Assembly (NCBI GenBank): GCA_030628905.1
Contig: DAOVQB010000095.1
Location: 1-16,007 of the forward strand
Direction: 5' to 3'
Origin: DAOVQB01 sp023128935
GTDB taxonomy: Bacteria > Eisenbacteria > RBG-16-71-46 > CAIMUX01 > WJJG01
DNA length: 16,007 nucleotides
Shown: piece by piece, positions 5,320 through 14,144 of the stretch
Layout: every line of letters starts with the position of its first letter
Numbering within the stretch: the first letter of the stretch is position 1
Made by a program: the position numbers and the translations under genes
Notes under the pieces: generated by a model
Told to the model about the DNA's origin: nothing
Databases searched by the model: none
Seen by the model: the letters and a program-made list of their open reading frames with translations, nothing else

Positions 5320-7791
5320 CTAGGCAGTCACACCAGCCTCAGCCTTCTCGCGCGTGGCCGCTTTACGCGCTTTGGCTGCCCGCGCCTCCTTCTTGCGCCT
5401 CTGCTCGGAGAGGATTTCCATCGTGTGGGCTATCTCTTCTTGGGTCACGGCCCGGCGTGGATCATCCAACGCGCGCATGACCTCGGCGAATTTCTGCCCA
5501 TCCGCGGCACTGATCCACTCGAGCTGCAGGCGCTGCGGGCGGATGCCCAGCTTCTCGAGCTTGGTCCAGAGTCGCTCGACGCGTCTTACAGTCTGGCGGT
5601 TGGCGTTGATGTAGTGGCAGTCGGCGAAGTGACAGCCCGAAACGAGCACCATCGGCGCGCCTTTCTCAAAGGCATAGAGCACTAGGTCCTCCGAGACGCG
5701 TGCACTGCACATGGTGCGGATCAGCCGGCCATGGGTTGGGAACTGAAGTCGTGCGATTCCCGCTGTATCGCCACCTGCGTATGAACACCAGTTGCATGCG
5801 AAGGTGATCAGCTTCTCCTCTGGCCTTTCTGCCAGGATGGCAGCGATCTGCGCCTTGAGTTGCTCGTCGGTGAAGTGCGTCATCGTGATCGCGTCGAACT
5901 GGCATTCTGCGGCGCAGTTGCCGCAACCAGCACAAGCTGCATCGATGACCTCGGCCACCTGGCCCTTGCTCCAGATGATGGCGTTGAATGGGCAGACCGC
6001 GGCGCACTTGCCGCACCGTTTGCATGCATCCTCGGCGATGACCGGGGTGACTGCATCCAATGTGATTTGCCCCGCGTTCAATAGGATCTGTACATGCGAG
6101 GCAGCCGCGCCAGCCTGGGTTACGCTGTCCTTGATGTCTTTGGGCGATTCCGAACAGCCCGCGAAGAAAATACCCCGGCTGGGAGCATCCACTGGCTTGA
6201 GCTTCGGGTGGGCTTCCATGAAAAAGCCATCCCCGGTGCGGCTGAGGGTCAGGAGCCTTTGGATGGCACCGGAATCGACGCGCGGTTTGACACCCACCGA
6301 GAGGACCACCATATCCAGTTCATGCTCCTCCAACTGTCCGGTGAGTGTGTTTTCCACGGCCACCCGCAGATTCCTCGTGTTCGGATCTTCAAGGATTTCG
6401 CCAGGAATGCCGCGGATGTAGCGCACACCGGTAGTTTTGCTGCGCATGTAGAGATCCTCAAACCCCTTTCCAAAGGCGCGGATATCCATGTAGAACACCT
6501 TCGATTCTGTGTCGGGATAGTGGTCCGCCAGTAGCAGGGTGTCCTTGACGGTGTTCATGCAGCAGATGTTGGAGCAATAGGGGGAACCATACTTCTTGGA
6601 CCTGGATCCGACGCACTGGATAAAGCCGATCCTCTTGGGCTGTGTGCGGTCCGATGGCCGCATAAAGTGACCGTCAGTGGGACCGCTTGCACATATCAGG
6701 CGTTCGAATTCCATGCTGGTGATCACATTGTGAAACCGGCCGTACCCATACTCGATGATCTCCGATGGGTCGTAGACCTCCATGCCGGTGGCAACGATCA
6801 CCGCGCCAACCTCGAATTCCAGGATCTCATCGCGCATGTCGAAGTCGATGCACTGCTTTTCGCAGACCTCAAGGCACTTGCCGCAGGCAATCGGGTTGTT
6901 ACCCAGGCAATCATCGGCATTGATCAAGTAGGCCGAGGGCACCGCTTGGGGGAACTGGAGGTAGATCGCCTTGCGCGAGGAGAGACCAATCTGATACTCG
7001 TCGTGAACAATGACAGGGCAGACGGTGACGCACTCAGCGCAGCAGTTGCAGACGTCCTCCTGGACGTAGCGCGCCTTCTTGCGCACCTTGACGCGGAAGT
7101 TGCCGACCGTACCCTCGACGCCTTCCACCTCGCTGTAAGTGAGAACCTTGATCCTGGGATGCCGACCGGCATCCATCATCTTAGGACCGAGAATTCATAT
7201 CGAGCAGTCCATCGTGGGGTAGGTCTTATCGAGCTGGGCCATGATCCCCCCGAGGGACGGTTCCTTCTCAACCAGATAGACATCGAGCCCGCCGTCTGCC
7301 ACGTCCAGGGCAGCCTGGATGCCGGCTACACCACCCCCGATCACGAGCACGGCCTGAGTGACGGGCAGCGTGGCCTCCTGCTGCGCCTTGAGCCGCTGTG
7401 CCCGGGCGACGGCGCTGGCCACCAGATCCTTGGCCTTCTGTGTGGCCCCTTCGCGATCATGGGCATGAACCCATGAGCAGTGCTCGCGCAGATTGGCCAT
7501 CTCCACCAGATAGGGGTTGAGCCCCACGCTGGCTGCGCACGCGCGGAAGGTTGACTCGTGCATCCGCGGGGTGCAGGAGGCAACCACTACCCGCTGGAGC
7601 TTATGCTCCACGATGGCACGGCGGATCTCGTTCTGCCCGGGATCTGCGCAGGTGTACTTGTTGCGCACAGCGCACGTCACCCCGGGCAGGGTCGTGGCAT
7701 AGTCGGTCACCGCCTGAGTGTCCACGGACCCGGCGATATTGAGCCCGCAGTCGCAGACAAATACGCCAATTCTGGGCAATTCCTTAATCAT
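5320..7791 (-). CDS. hdrA: Selenocysteine-containing HdrA fused to MvhD
   Basis: An 823-residue protein when the in-frame TGA at 7195-7197 is read as Sec (residue 199). ATG 7791 is preferred over the GTG at 7824 because AGAGG lies six bases upstream. Domain order: N-terminal HdrA domain (IGVFVCDCGLNIAG), FAD/NAD(P)-binding fold (GGGVAG at about 152-157), the DCSI-Sec-ILGPKMMDAGRHP segment, an inserted ferredoxin-like domain (CNCCAECVTVCP, about 248-258; CLGNNPIACGKCLEVC), the second half of the flavin fold, two C-terminal [4Fe-4S] motifs (about 590-631), then a complete MvhD [2Fe-2S] domain starting FACNWCSYAG (about 663-785). The last 35 residues are a Lys/Arg/Ala-rich tail. HdrA is the flavin-based electron-bifurcating subunit; MvhD brings electrons in from a donor. 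The fused MvhD recalls QmoB and bacterial HdrA-MvhD proteins. Without Sec read-through the gene would fall into two unusable pieces. Confidence 0.9.
7157..7174 (-). promoter_or_regulatory. Bacterial SECIS hairpin of hdrA-mvhD
   Basis: On the mRNA strand GGATGCC-GGTC-GGCATCC forms a perfect 7-bp stem with a four-base loop GGUC, beginning 20 nt after the UGA. Bacterial SECIS elements sit directly downstream of the UGA inside the coding region, and the best-studied one (E. coli fdhF) has a GGUC-containing apical loop recognised by SelB. The hairpin also encodes the conserved DAGRHP motif, so some of its conservation is protein-driven. Confidence 0.75.
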
Positions 7792-7962
7792 CTTCGGCCT
7801 CTCTTCGCTTCTGCGACCCAACACAAGCCACTACGCGCAACCCCTGAAAACATACAGGGTTGCTGATTCACTGCTTGTCTTTCAGAGTCGGGTTTCTCTG
7901 GTGCACCCTTTCTTGAGATATTTCCTTAGACTTTGGATCTATCTCTTGGGAAATCCATATGG
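7792..7962. other. 171-bp intergenic leader before hdrA-mvhD
   Basis: No gene is visible. On the minus strand an imperfect hairpin AACCCTG-tatgtttt-CAGGGGTT (7839-7861, one bulged G) precedes the gene by about 50 nt. It is relatively AT-rich compared with its neighbours. It may hold a secondary promoter or an mRNA processing site, but I see no convincing -35/-10 pair. Confidence 0.4.
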
Positions 7963-9888
7963 TTACGGGTTTCCTTTTCCGTCTTGCGACTCCGTTCCCG
8001 TTTCCTGCTTTCTCCCGGCTTCCGAGAGGCGCTTCTCGAGCAAGTCCCAGAGATCGATGATCTCAAGCTGCGCTGCTGGAATGCCCGCTGGCGCGCTCCT
8101 GGGTGTAGCTTGCAGTGTCTGTGTACCCGGCGCGCTCTGGGACGCAGCTTGCAGTGTCTGTGTATCCATTGCCTCACCCTGGGGCGTTGCTGGTTGCGTT
8201 CCCTCCTGAGCGCAGCGCAGGTGAATGAAGCAGCCTGGGCAGGCGGTGATTAGCTGCTGGCTGCCCGTCGCGACCGCCTCGCCTAGCCTGGCCAGCTGGA
8301 GCTGCTTGGTGCCGGCATTACAGTTGAGCCACGCGGTATTGCCACAGCAGATGGCCTGTGCCCGGCTGTGAGCCATCTCCACGACCCGGTTTCCTGCAAC
8401 ATCCTCGATCAGTTGGCGCGGCGCATCATAGATACCGGCATGGCGCCCAAGCCGGCAGGGGTCCTGAAATGTCACCCGCATCGTATGTCCGGCCCCGCTT
8501 TCAGCTGCTCCCCTGCGCAGATCCTCGCGCTTGGGTGCGAGGATCTCACTCAGGTGCACGACATCGAAACCACGCTTGTGATAGGGCATGTTCTGGAACG
8601 CTGCAAGGCATTCCGGGCAGAAGGTGATCACCCTGCGCGCTCCGCTCTGACGGATCTGTTCCACGACGAGCGTCTCCAGCTTGTCAGCCTCTTGCTTTCT
8701 CCCGGCCAACCGCATGTGATAGCCACAGCAGCGTTCGTTGGCCAGCAGCGCAGGGCGGATGCCGACGCGATTGAGTAGCCGGATGACAGCACGCATGGTT
8801 CGCGTCAGTCCCTCGCCGGTTTCCCCGCCGAAGTATGTGGCGAAATACGGGCTGCAACCTACAAAGAGCAGATCATCGATCTCACCGCCGGCTCCATCCT
8901 CCAGCACAGAGGCCTGCATATCGTCGGTCAGCCACCCAAGCCGTTGCTGACGCAGCCCGGGACGCGTATGCATGATACTGATCTGTTCGAAAACACCGCC
9001 ATGGGAGCAGGGAACCACGGCCTCAGGTGCTTGGGGTCGTGCTCTAGGTGCTGAAGGCTTGGGCTCTCCATCCTGCTCTGGGATGTCCGGTGTAAGGGGT
9101 GGGCCACCCATGGCTGCCACTGCCGCGGCGCGCGCCGCCAGGATGAAGTGCGGGTAATCAATCTGGACAGGACAGACAGCCTGGCAGCGGCCGCAGGTAA
9201 GGCACGCCCAGAGGGAAGGATCCCTGGCGAGCGCCTCGAGGCCGGTGGCTATGCTTTGCGAAATCAAGCGTCTGGGTGAGAATGCCTGATACGGAGCCAC
9301 GGGACAGATGGCTGTACAACGCCCGCACTCGAGGCAGGAAAAGATACGAGCGGCTTGGAGCAGACTTGAGCCCGAAGAGGGCTCGTCTTTCTCGGCATCT
9401 ACCTCAGTAGGTCCGGCGGGCGCAATCGGGCTTGGGCCACATGCGCGGACGGCTTCAACGAACTCATTGACGATGTTTGCGAAGCGGATCCCCTCGGCTG
9501 CGGAGATCCATTCAAGGCGGATACGCTCCTGCTCGAGGCCGAGCATGTGGACTAGGGCCTGGGTCTTCTCGTACTGCTCCGCTGCCCGGTAGTTGCCGAA
9601 CATGTAGTGGCAGTCCCCGAAGTGGCAGCCCGAAACCATCACGCCGTCGGCACCACGGGCAAAGGCGCGCAGCACGAAAGCAGGGTGCACCCTGCCCGAA
9701 CACATGACCCGCAGCATGCGGAAGTGGGGCGTTTGTGCAAACCGACTCACACCGGCCGTGTCCGCACCGGCGTATGAGCACCAGTTGCAGGCGAAAACCA
9801 GAACGCGCGGATCAAACGTGTGCTTCTCATTCTCTAACACTGAGCTGGTGTGCTCTACCGGCCCGCTCATTGGCGCAGCACTCTTCAT
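7963..9888 (-). CDS. MvhD-HdrC-HdrB/D three-domain fusion
   Basis: A 641-residue protein. Residues about 30-150 are an MvhD [2Fe-2S] domain (VFACNWCSYAGADTAG, VMCSGRVHP, VSGCHFGDCHY). Residues about 183-240 are an HdrC module with CLECGRCTAICP (Cys185-195) and CLTCGRCQAVCP (Cys229-239). Residues about 343-555 are two CCG domains: Cys345, Cys387-388, Cys424/427 and Cys478, Cys514-515, Cys550/553, the HdrB/HdrD catalytic arrangement. Pro/Ala-rich linkers separate the modules (about 150-175 and 260-295). A 13-residue tandem repeat lies at about 575-600, between the last cysteine motif and a terminal helix. It starts inside the stop codon of the upstream HdrA-HdrA' gene (ATGA overlap), so the two products are probably partners in one complex. 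It should take electrons from HdrA to a disulfide substrate, with the MvhD part as inlet. All cluster ligands are present. Cytoplasmic. Confidence 0.92.
   Translation of the reverse strand: MKSAAPMSGPVEHTSSVLENEKHTFDPRVLVFACNWCSYAGADTAGVSRFAQTPHFRMLRVMCSGRVHPAFVLRAFARGADGVMVSGCHFGDCHYMFGNYRAAEQYEKTQALVHMLGLEQERIRLEWISAAEGIRFANIVNEFVEAVRACGPSPIAPAGPTEVDAEKDEPSSGSSLLQAARIFSCLECGRCTAICPVAPYQAFSPRRLISQSIATGLEALARDPSLWACLTCGRCQAVCPVQIDYPHFILAARAAAVAAMGGPPLTPDIPEQDGEPKPSAPRARPQAPEAVVPCSHGGVFEQISIMHTRPGLRQQRLGWLTDDMQASVLEDGAGGEIDDLLFVGCSPYFATYFGGETGEGLTRTMRAVIRLLNRVGIRPALLANERCCGYHMRLAGRKQEADKLETLVVEQIRQSGARRVITFCPECLAAFQNMPYHKRGFDVVHLSEILAPKREDLRRGAAESGAGHTMRVTFQDPCRLGRHAGIYDAPRQLIEDVAGNRVVEMAHSRAQAICCGNTAWLNCNAGTKQLQLARLGEAVATGSQQLITACPGCFIHLRCAQEGTQPATPQGEAMDTQTLQAASQSAPGTQTLQATPRSAPAGIPAAQLEIIDLWDLLEKRLSEAGRKQETGTESQDGKGNP
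8090..8167. repeat. 39-bp in-frame tandem duplication in the fusion gene
   Basis: Two adjacent 39-bp units (8090-8128 and 8129-8167), identical at roughly 32 positions, including a shared agcttgcagtgtctgtgta. They encode GTQTLQATPRSAP and DTQTLQAASQSAP. The period is 13 codons, so the reading frame is kept. It lies in a non-conserved linker, so it is probably a neutral expansion. Confidence 0.9.
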
Positions 9889-12800
9889 CTGGTCTCCGTC
9901 AGGAAAAGGCTGTCGATCATCGCTGTGATCTGATCATCCGAGAAGTGCAGCGCCTTGATGGCACCCGTCGGGCACCAGACCGCGCAAGTGCCGCATCCCG
10001 TGCAGAGCGCGGAATTGATCTCCGCAACAATCCGGCCATGCTCGGACTCCACGAGTGTGGGCGCGTTGAATTCGCAGATTGAAACACACAGCCCGCATCC
10101 GCGGCACAGATCTCCATTCACGGTGCTGACGGCTGGATCGAGAAGCAGCCGGCCCTTCCCGAGCAATGAGGCGGCCTTGGCCGCTGCAGCCGAAGCCTGC
10201 GCCAGGGAGTCCGGCAGGTCCTTGGGTCCTTGGGCTGCGCCGCAGAGGATCACGCCGTTCACGCAGGTTTCCACTGGCCCGAGCTCAGGGTGGCGTTCCA
10301 GGAAGAACCCATCGGGACCCTTCGGGATCTTCAGCATCTCCTGGATCCGGCCTGCCTCCGCCGACCGGGGAACTAGACCCACACCCAGGACGACCAGATC
10401 CACAGGTACGCTGACCACTCGACGGAGAAGCGTGTCGTAGGCTGTGACAGCCGTGGCACGATCACCTTCACCTTCACCCTTACCCTCACCCGTAACCTCA
10501 GGTGCGCTGCCGTCATGAACTCGAATGAAGACCGTACCCCGGCCGCGCACCTCCCGGTACATCTCCTCGGCGCCGCATCCGACCATGCGCATGTCGCGGT
10601 AGAAAACGACTGAACTGATACCGCGCTCATCGAGTTCGAGGGCCTGCTTCACGGTTGTTGGACAGCAGATGCGAGAGCACCCGGGGTAGCCCCTATTTCC
10701 CTCTTCGGGCGCTCCAGGGCGACGTGATCCCACGCATTGTATGAAGGCCACCGTCCGGACATCTTCAAAGGCTGGGTCCGACTGGGCAAGGCGGGCTTCC
10801 AGTTCGAGGGAAGTGATCACATTGCCGAAGCGTTGAAAGCCAAACTCTCCCTTGGAGGGTTGATAGGCTTCTGCGCCGATGGCGATAAGAATCGCTCCGA
10901 TCTCGAGCTCGTCGGGCTTGTCTTGCCCGCCATTGGTGGGGCCCAATGTGACGCGGAAGTTCCCGACATAGCCCGACACGGCGCGAAGCTCCGTGTCGGG
11001 CCTGAACTCAACCCCGCTCGTGTGCAAACGATCGAATATCTCTTCGATCGCCTCCTCAGCGCTTCTCCCGTCAGGGTAGAGCGCATGTAGATTGGAGAGC
11101 ATGCCGCCACGCTGGCTGCTATGCTCCACCAGCGTGACATTAAAACCGAGTGAGCATAGATCGCTAGCTGCCTTCATCCCCGCCAAGCCCGCACCTACAA
11201 CCAGGACGTGCTGCGTGACTCCGACTTCCGTTGGCTCCAGGGGCTCCAGTCGGCGGGCGCGAGCTGTGGCCATCCGGAGCAGGTCCATGGCCTTGCGCGT
11301 CGCCTCCGCCGGTTCGGCAGCGTGCACCCAGGAGCATTGATCGCGGATGTTGACCATCTCGAATAGGTAGGGGTTCAAGCCGGCCGCCAGGCAGTTCTCC
11401 CGGAAGATCGGTTCATGGGTTCTCGGCGTGCAGGCTGCGACAACGACCCGGTTCAGTCGGTGCTCAGCGATGGCCTCCTGGATCGCCATCTGGGAGCTAC
11501 TTGAACAGGCGAAGAGTTCCTCGGATGCGTGCACAACACCGGGGAGATCCTGCGCATGAGCCAGGAGCTGTTCCATATCCAGTACGCCCGCGATGTTGAT
11601 CCCGCAGTGGCAAAGGAAAATCCCAATCCTTGGCTCCCCATCCAATGGGATGGGTTCGGAAGCGGCGAGATAGTCTCCGCTGGGAGCTCCTGCGAGGGGA
11701 GTTTGCTCGAGGGCTTCGCGGGATCCCGGCACACCGTGGCCGTGGTCTTCCTGCCTGCCCGCGGCTGCCCTGAGCAAGCCGGATGCAGTAGCCTTGGGTC
11801 CTGTACCTTCCACCGCGGCTGCCCGAGTTTGTATAACCCCGGTACAGCTCATCATGGCAGCACTCTCACCCAGCATGGTGGCCCAGCTCCCGGCGGCATA
11901 CGCCTCGGCCACCTCGGGCATGTCAGCGGGCCACGCATCCGGGCTTTCTTCGGCCACCTGAGCAGTTTCCCCCTCCTGGAAAGCGGTTCTGATATCTGCA
12001 AGTGGCTCCGGTGCGCTTTGCGGGTGATGAAGTGCTCCTGCTCCCATCTTGGCACGGATCTCGTGTGAATCGGTCTTCCCGGAGATTCCATTGGGGGCGG
12101 TTTCGGTTTCCTGCGGGCTGATCTCCGCGCCGAGCGCGCGCCTTAGGACAATGGCCGCCTCCGCTGCGGCCGCCGACCCTTGCGCTACGCAATCGGGGAT
12201 CACCTGTGGGCCTGCAGCGCTGCCGCAGACGAAGATGCCCTCACGGGTTGTGACCACAGGACTGCTGCCGGACTTGGTTGCGATGAAGCCCATGGGGGAG
12301 GTCCGCAGGCCAAGGTGCATCGCAAGCTCGGAGGTGCCTTCCGAAGGGATGCCTGCACAGGAAAGCACCACCATGTCAGCGGCCAGGCGCATGGGGTGTC
12401 CCGATTCCGTGTCCTCGACATAGACTTCAAGGTCGTGTGATTCGTCGATCTCCATGATTTTGGCCGGACGCCCGCGGACAAAGTTGATCCAATCCATGGA
12501 ACGCGCCCGCTCATAGAACTCCTCAAAACCCTTCCCAAAGGCACGGATGTCCGTGTAGAGGATGGTGACCGACTCGATATCGGGGTCGTGCTGCTTGAGC
12601 AGCATGGCGTCTTTGATCGCGTTCATGCAGCAGAAGCGCGAACAATAGGGCCTGCCCGCTTCACCCCGTGCGCCGACGCATTGCACATACACGAGTTTGC
12701 GCGGGGGTTTGCGGTCGGAGGGGCGTATGACATGCCCCAAGGTGGGGCCTGAAGCGTTAAGCAAACGTTCCAGCTCAAGGCTGGTAATAACATTCTGGGC

Positions 12801-13442
12801 GATGCTATAGGCGTACCGGCGCAGATTTCTGGGATCGAATTCATCGAAGCCCGTAGCCACGATCACCGCGCCGACATCCAGCGCAAGTTCGGTTGGCTTG
12901 CGCTCGAGATCGATGGCATCAGCCGTGCAAGCGTTGCGGCACAGTTCGCAGGCAATCAACACGTCGTCGTTGAGGCAGAGTTGCGGGTCGATGGCATAGA
13001 TAGCAGGGACGGCTTGCGCGAAGGGGCGGAAAATCGCCTTGCGGGTACCCAGCCCCAGGTCAAAGGGGTTGGGGGCCGTGACGGGACAGACCTCTGCGCA
13101 ATCACCGCACCCCGTGCAGCGGCTAGCGTCCACCCCAGTGGGGTCACGGCGCACCGTGGCATGGAATGCGCCCGCGCCCCCTTCCAAGGCGATGACCTCC
13201 GAACAGGTCAGGATCTCGATCTTGGGATGCCGACCGGCATCCATCATCCTGGGTCCCAGGATTCAGATCGAGCAGTCCATGGTGGGGAAGGTCTTGTCCA
13301 ACTGGGCCATCCTTCCGCCCAGGGAGGATGTCTTCTCCACTAGGTGGACTTGATGGCCCGCATCAGCTAGGTCGCAGGCTGCTTGAATGCCTGCGATACC
13401 TCCGCCGATCACGAGGACCCCCCTTGTCTTCCCCTGCTCCAT
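9885..13442 (-). CDS. hdrA: Selenocysteine-containing HdrA-HdrA' double fusion
   Basis: An 1185-residue protein when the in-frame TGA at 13263-13265 is read as Sec (residue 60). It starts at ATG 13442 with GGGAG four bases upstream. Residues 1-59 begin directly with a flavin fold (VLVIGGGIAGIQAACDLADA) and end DKTFPTMDCSI before Sec. Half one (to about 437) has the inserted ferredoxin motif CTGCGDCAEVCP (about 109-120) and the rest of the flavin domain, but no N-terminal HdrA domain and no C-terminal ferredoxin. A low-complexity linker of about 165 residues follows. Half two (from about 603) has the N-terminal HdrA domain (IGIFLCHCGINIAG), a second flavin fold (VVGAGLAG), and two [4Fe-4S] motifs at the end (CRGCGLCVSIC, CTGCGTCAVWCP), but lacks the Cys/Sec segment, reading LHALYPDGRSAEEA there. 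The halves thus complement each other, much as QmoA-like and QmoB-like units would. It overlaps the next gene by ATGA. Confidence 0.88.
13225..13242 (-). promoter_or_regulatory. Bacterial SECIS hairpin of the HdrA-HdrA' gene
   Basis: The same 18 bases as in hdrA-mvhD, GGATGCC-GGTC-GGCATCC, again starting exactly 20 nt after the TGA. The stem has 7 bp and the loop is GGUC. The sequence between TGA and stem differs between the two genes while the stem and loop do not differ at all, including third codon positions. Confidence 0.75.
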
Positions 13443-13550
13443 TCTGGCTCCCTACCTCACAATAGCCCGTGTTTATCACTAACCATCTACCGCCCGGGGG
13501 CGCTGCTCTGCTTCACTTCGCCGGCACCCCTGATGCGTTTCCTCTCGCCA
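13443..13550. other. Intergenic region between korC and hdrA-hdrA'
   Basis: 108 bp holding a degenerate second copy of the korC 3' end (from about 13514) and a CG-rich block around 13492-13503. On the minus strand the duplicated copy contains a 12-codon frame starting in an ATG that overlaps the korC TGA and reading MARGNASGVPAK before its own stop. No clear promoter or terminator is visible. Confidence 0.5.
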
Positions 13551-13588
13551 TCACTTCGCCGGGACCTCAGATGCGATTCCTTTTGCCT
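13514..13588. repeat. 37-bp imperfect tandem duplication of the korC 3' end
   Basis: Unit one from 13514 and unit two from 13551, starting with the identical tcacttcgccgg and matching at about 31 of 38 positions. The stop codon of korC lies in the second unit; the first unit lies beyond it and preserves the wording of the terminal peptide in another frame. Confidence 0.8.
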
Positions 13589-14129
13589 TGAGGGTTTCTT
13601 CGGCGAAGGATAAACCGCGGTCGAGCGCGGAAAGATTGAATGTCTCGGTTCCAGTGGGGACTGAGCTGCGCACAGCTTCCTTCATTGCATCTGCGCTGAC
13701 GATTTGCGTGCACCCGGTCAGAAAGCCGAGCATGAGAATGTTGGCCGCCATCCGCCGGCCCATTTTCTCCGCTGTTCGCGTAGCAGGCACAGAGGCGCAA
13801 AAACCGGCCGCGGCCGGCAGCTGGCCGGTCTCAACAAGGTCTTCGTCATAGAGCAGGATGCCGCCCTCGATAAGCTGGGAGGTGAAGTTGTCATACCCCT
13901 CCTGCGACAAAGCCGCGAGGATCTCCTGCCGGCGCACGTATGGGTCGTGGATCATTCCATCGGCGACGATTACCTGCGCCGCGCAGGCGCCTCCACGAGC
14001 CTCCGGCCCGTAGGATTGGACCATCGTAGCCAACTTGCGGTCGTAGACGGAAGCTGCCTTGCCCAGGATGTAGCCGGCCAGGATGATGCCCTGTCCACCA
14101 AAACCCGTGATACGGATTTCTCTTCTCAT
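13551..14129 (-). CDS. korC: 2-oxoacid:ferredoxin oxidoreductase, gamma subunit
   Basis: A 192-residue protein with the gamma-subunit hallmark GFGGQGIILAGYILG at its N-terminus, then YGPEARGGACAAQVIVAD, which are the conserved segments of the POR_gamma family. The gamma subunit packs against alpha and beta in the Kor enzyme and helps form the CoA site. The ATG at 14129 has GGGAG about six bases upstream. The gene begins 15 bp after korB ends and is clearly part of the same operon. Length is normal. The last twelve residues coincide with a tandem duplication that extends past the stop. KorC is preferred over PorC or VorC because of the accompanying separate alpha and beta subunits, but substrate specificity cannot be proven from sequence. 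Confidence 0.92.
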   Translation of the reverse strand: MRREIRITGFGGQGIILAGYILGKAASVYDRKLATMVQSYGPEARGGACAAQVIVADGMIHDPYVRRQEILAALSQEGYDNFTSQLIEGGILLYDEDLVETGQLPAAAGFCASVPATRTAEKMGRRMAANILMLGFLTGCTQIVSADAMKEAVRSSVPTGTETFNLSALDRGLSFAEETLKAKGIASEVPAK

Positions 14130-14144
14130 ACTCTTCTCCCTGGA

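Noticed and set aside
6667..7476. Long plus-strand open frame of 269 codons opposite hdrA-mvhD
   Set aside because: It is antisense to conserved HdrA sequence; its composition follows the complementary codons and no domain is visible.
5320..7791. hdrA-mvhD as two genes or as a pseudogene broken by a nonsense mutation
   Set aside because: The interruption is a TGA at the known Cys/Sec column, the same in a second gene, with an identical hairpin downstream and no other damage on either side.
10455..10500. Six-base repeats (ccttca-like) in the second half of HdrA-HdrA' as a regulatory element
   Set aside because: They encode a short Glu/Gly/Lys-rich loop (EGKGEGEGD) inside a coding region and look like ordinary low-complexity expansion.
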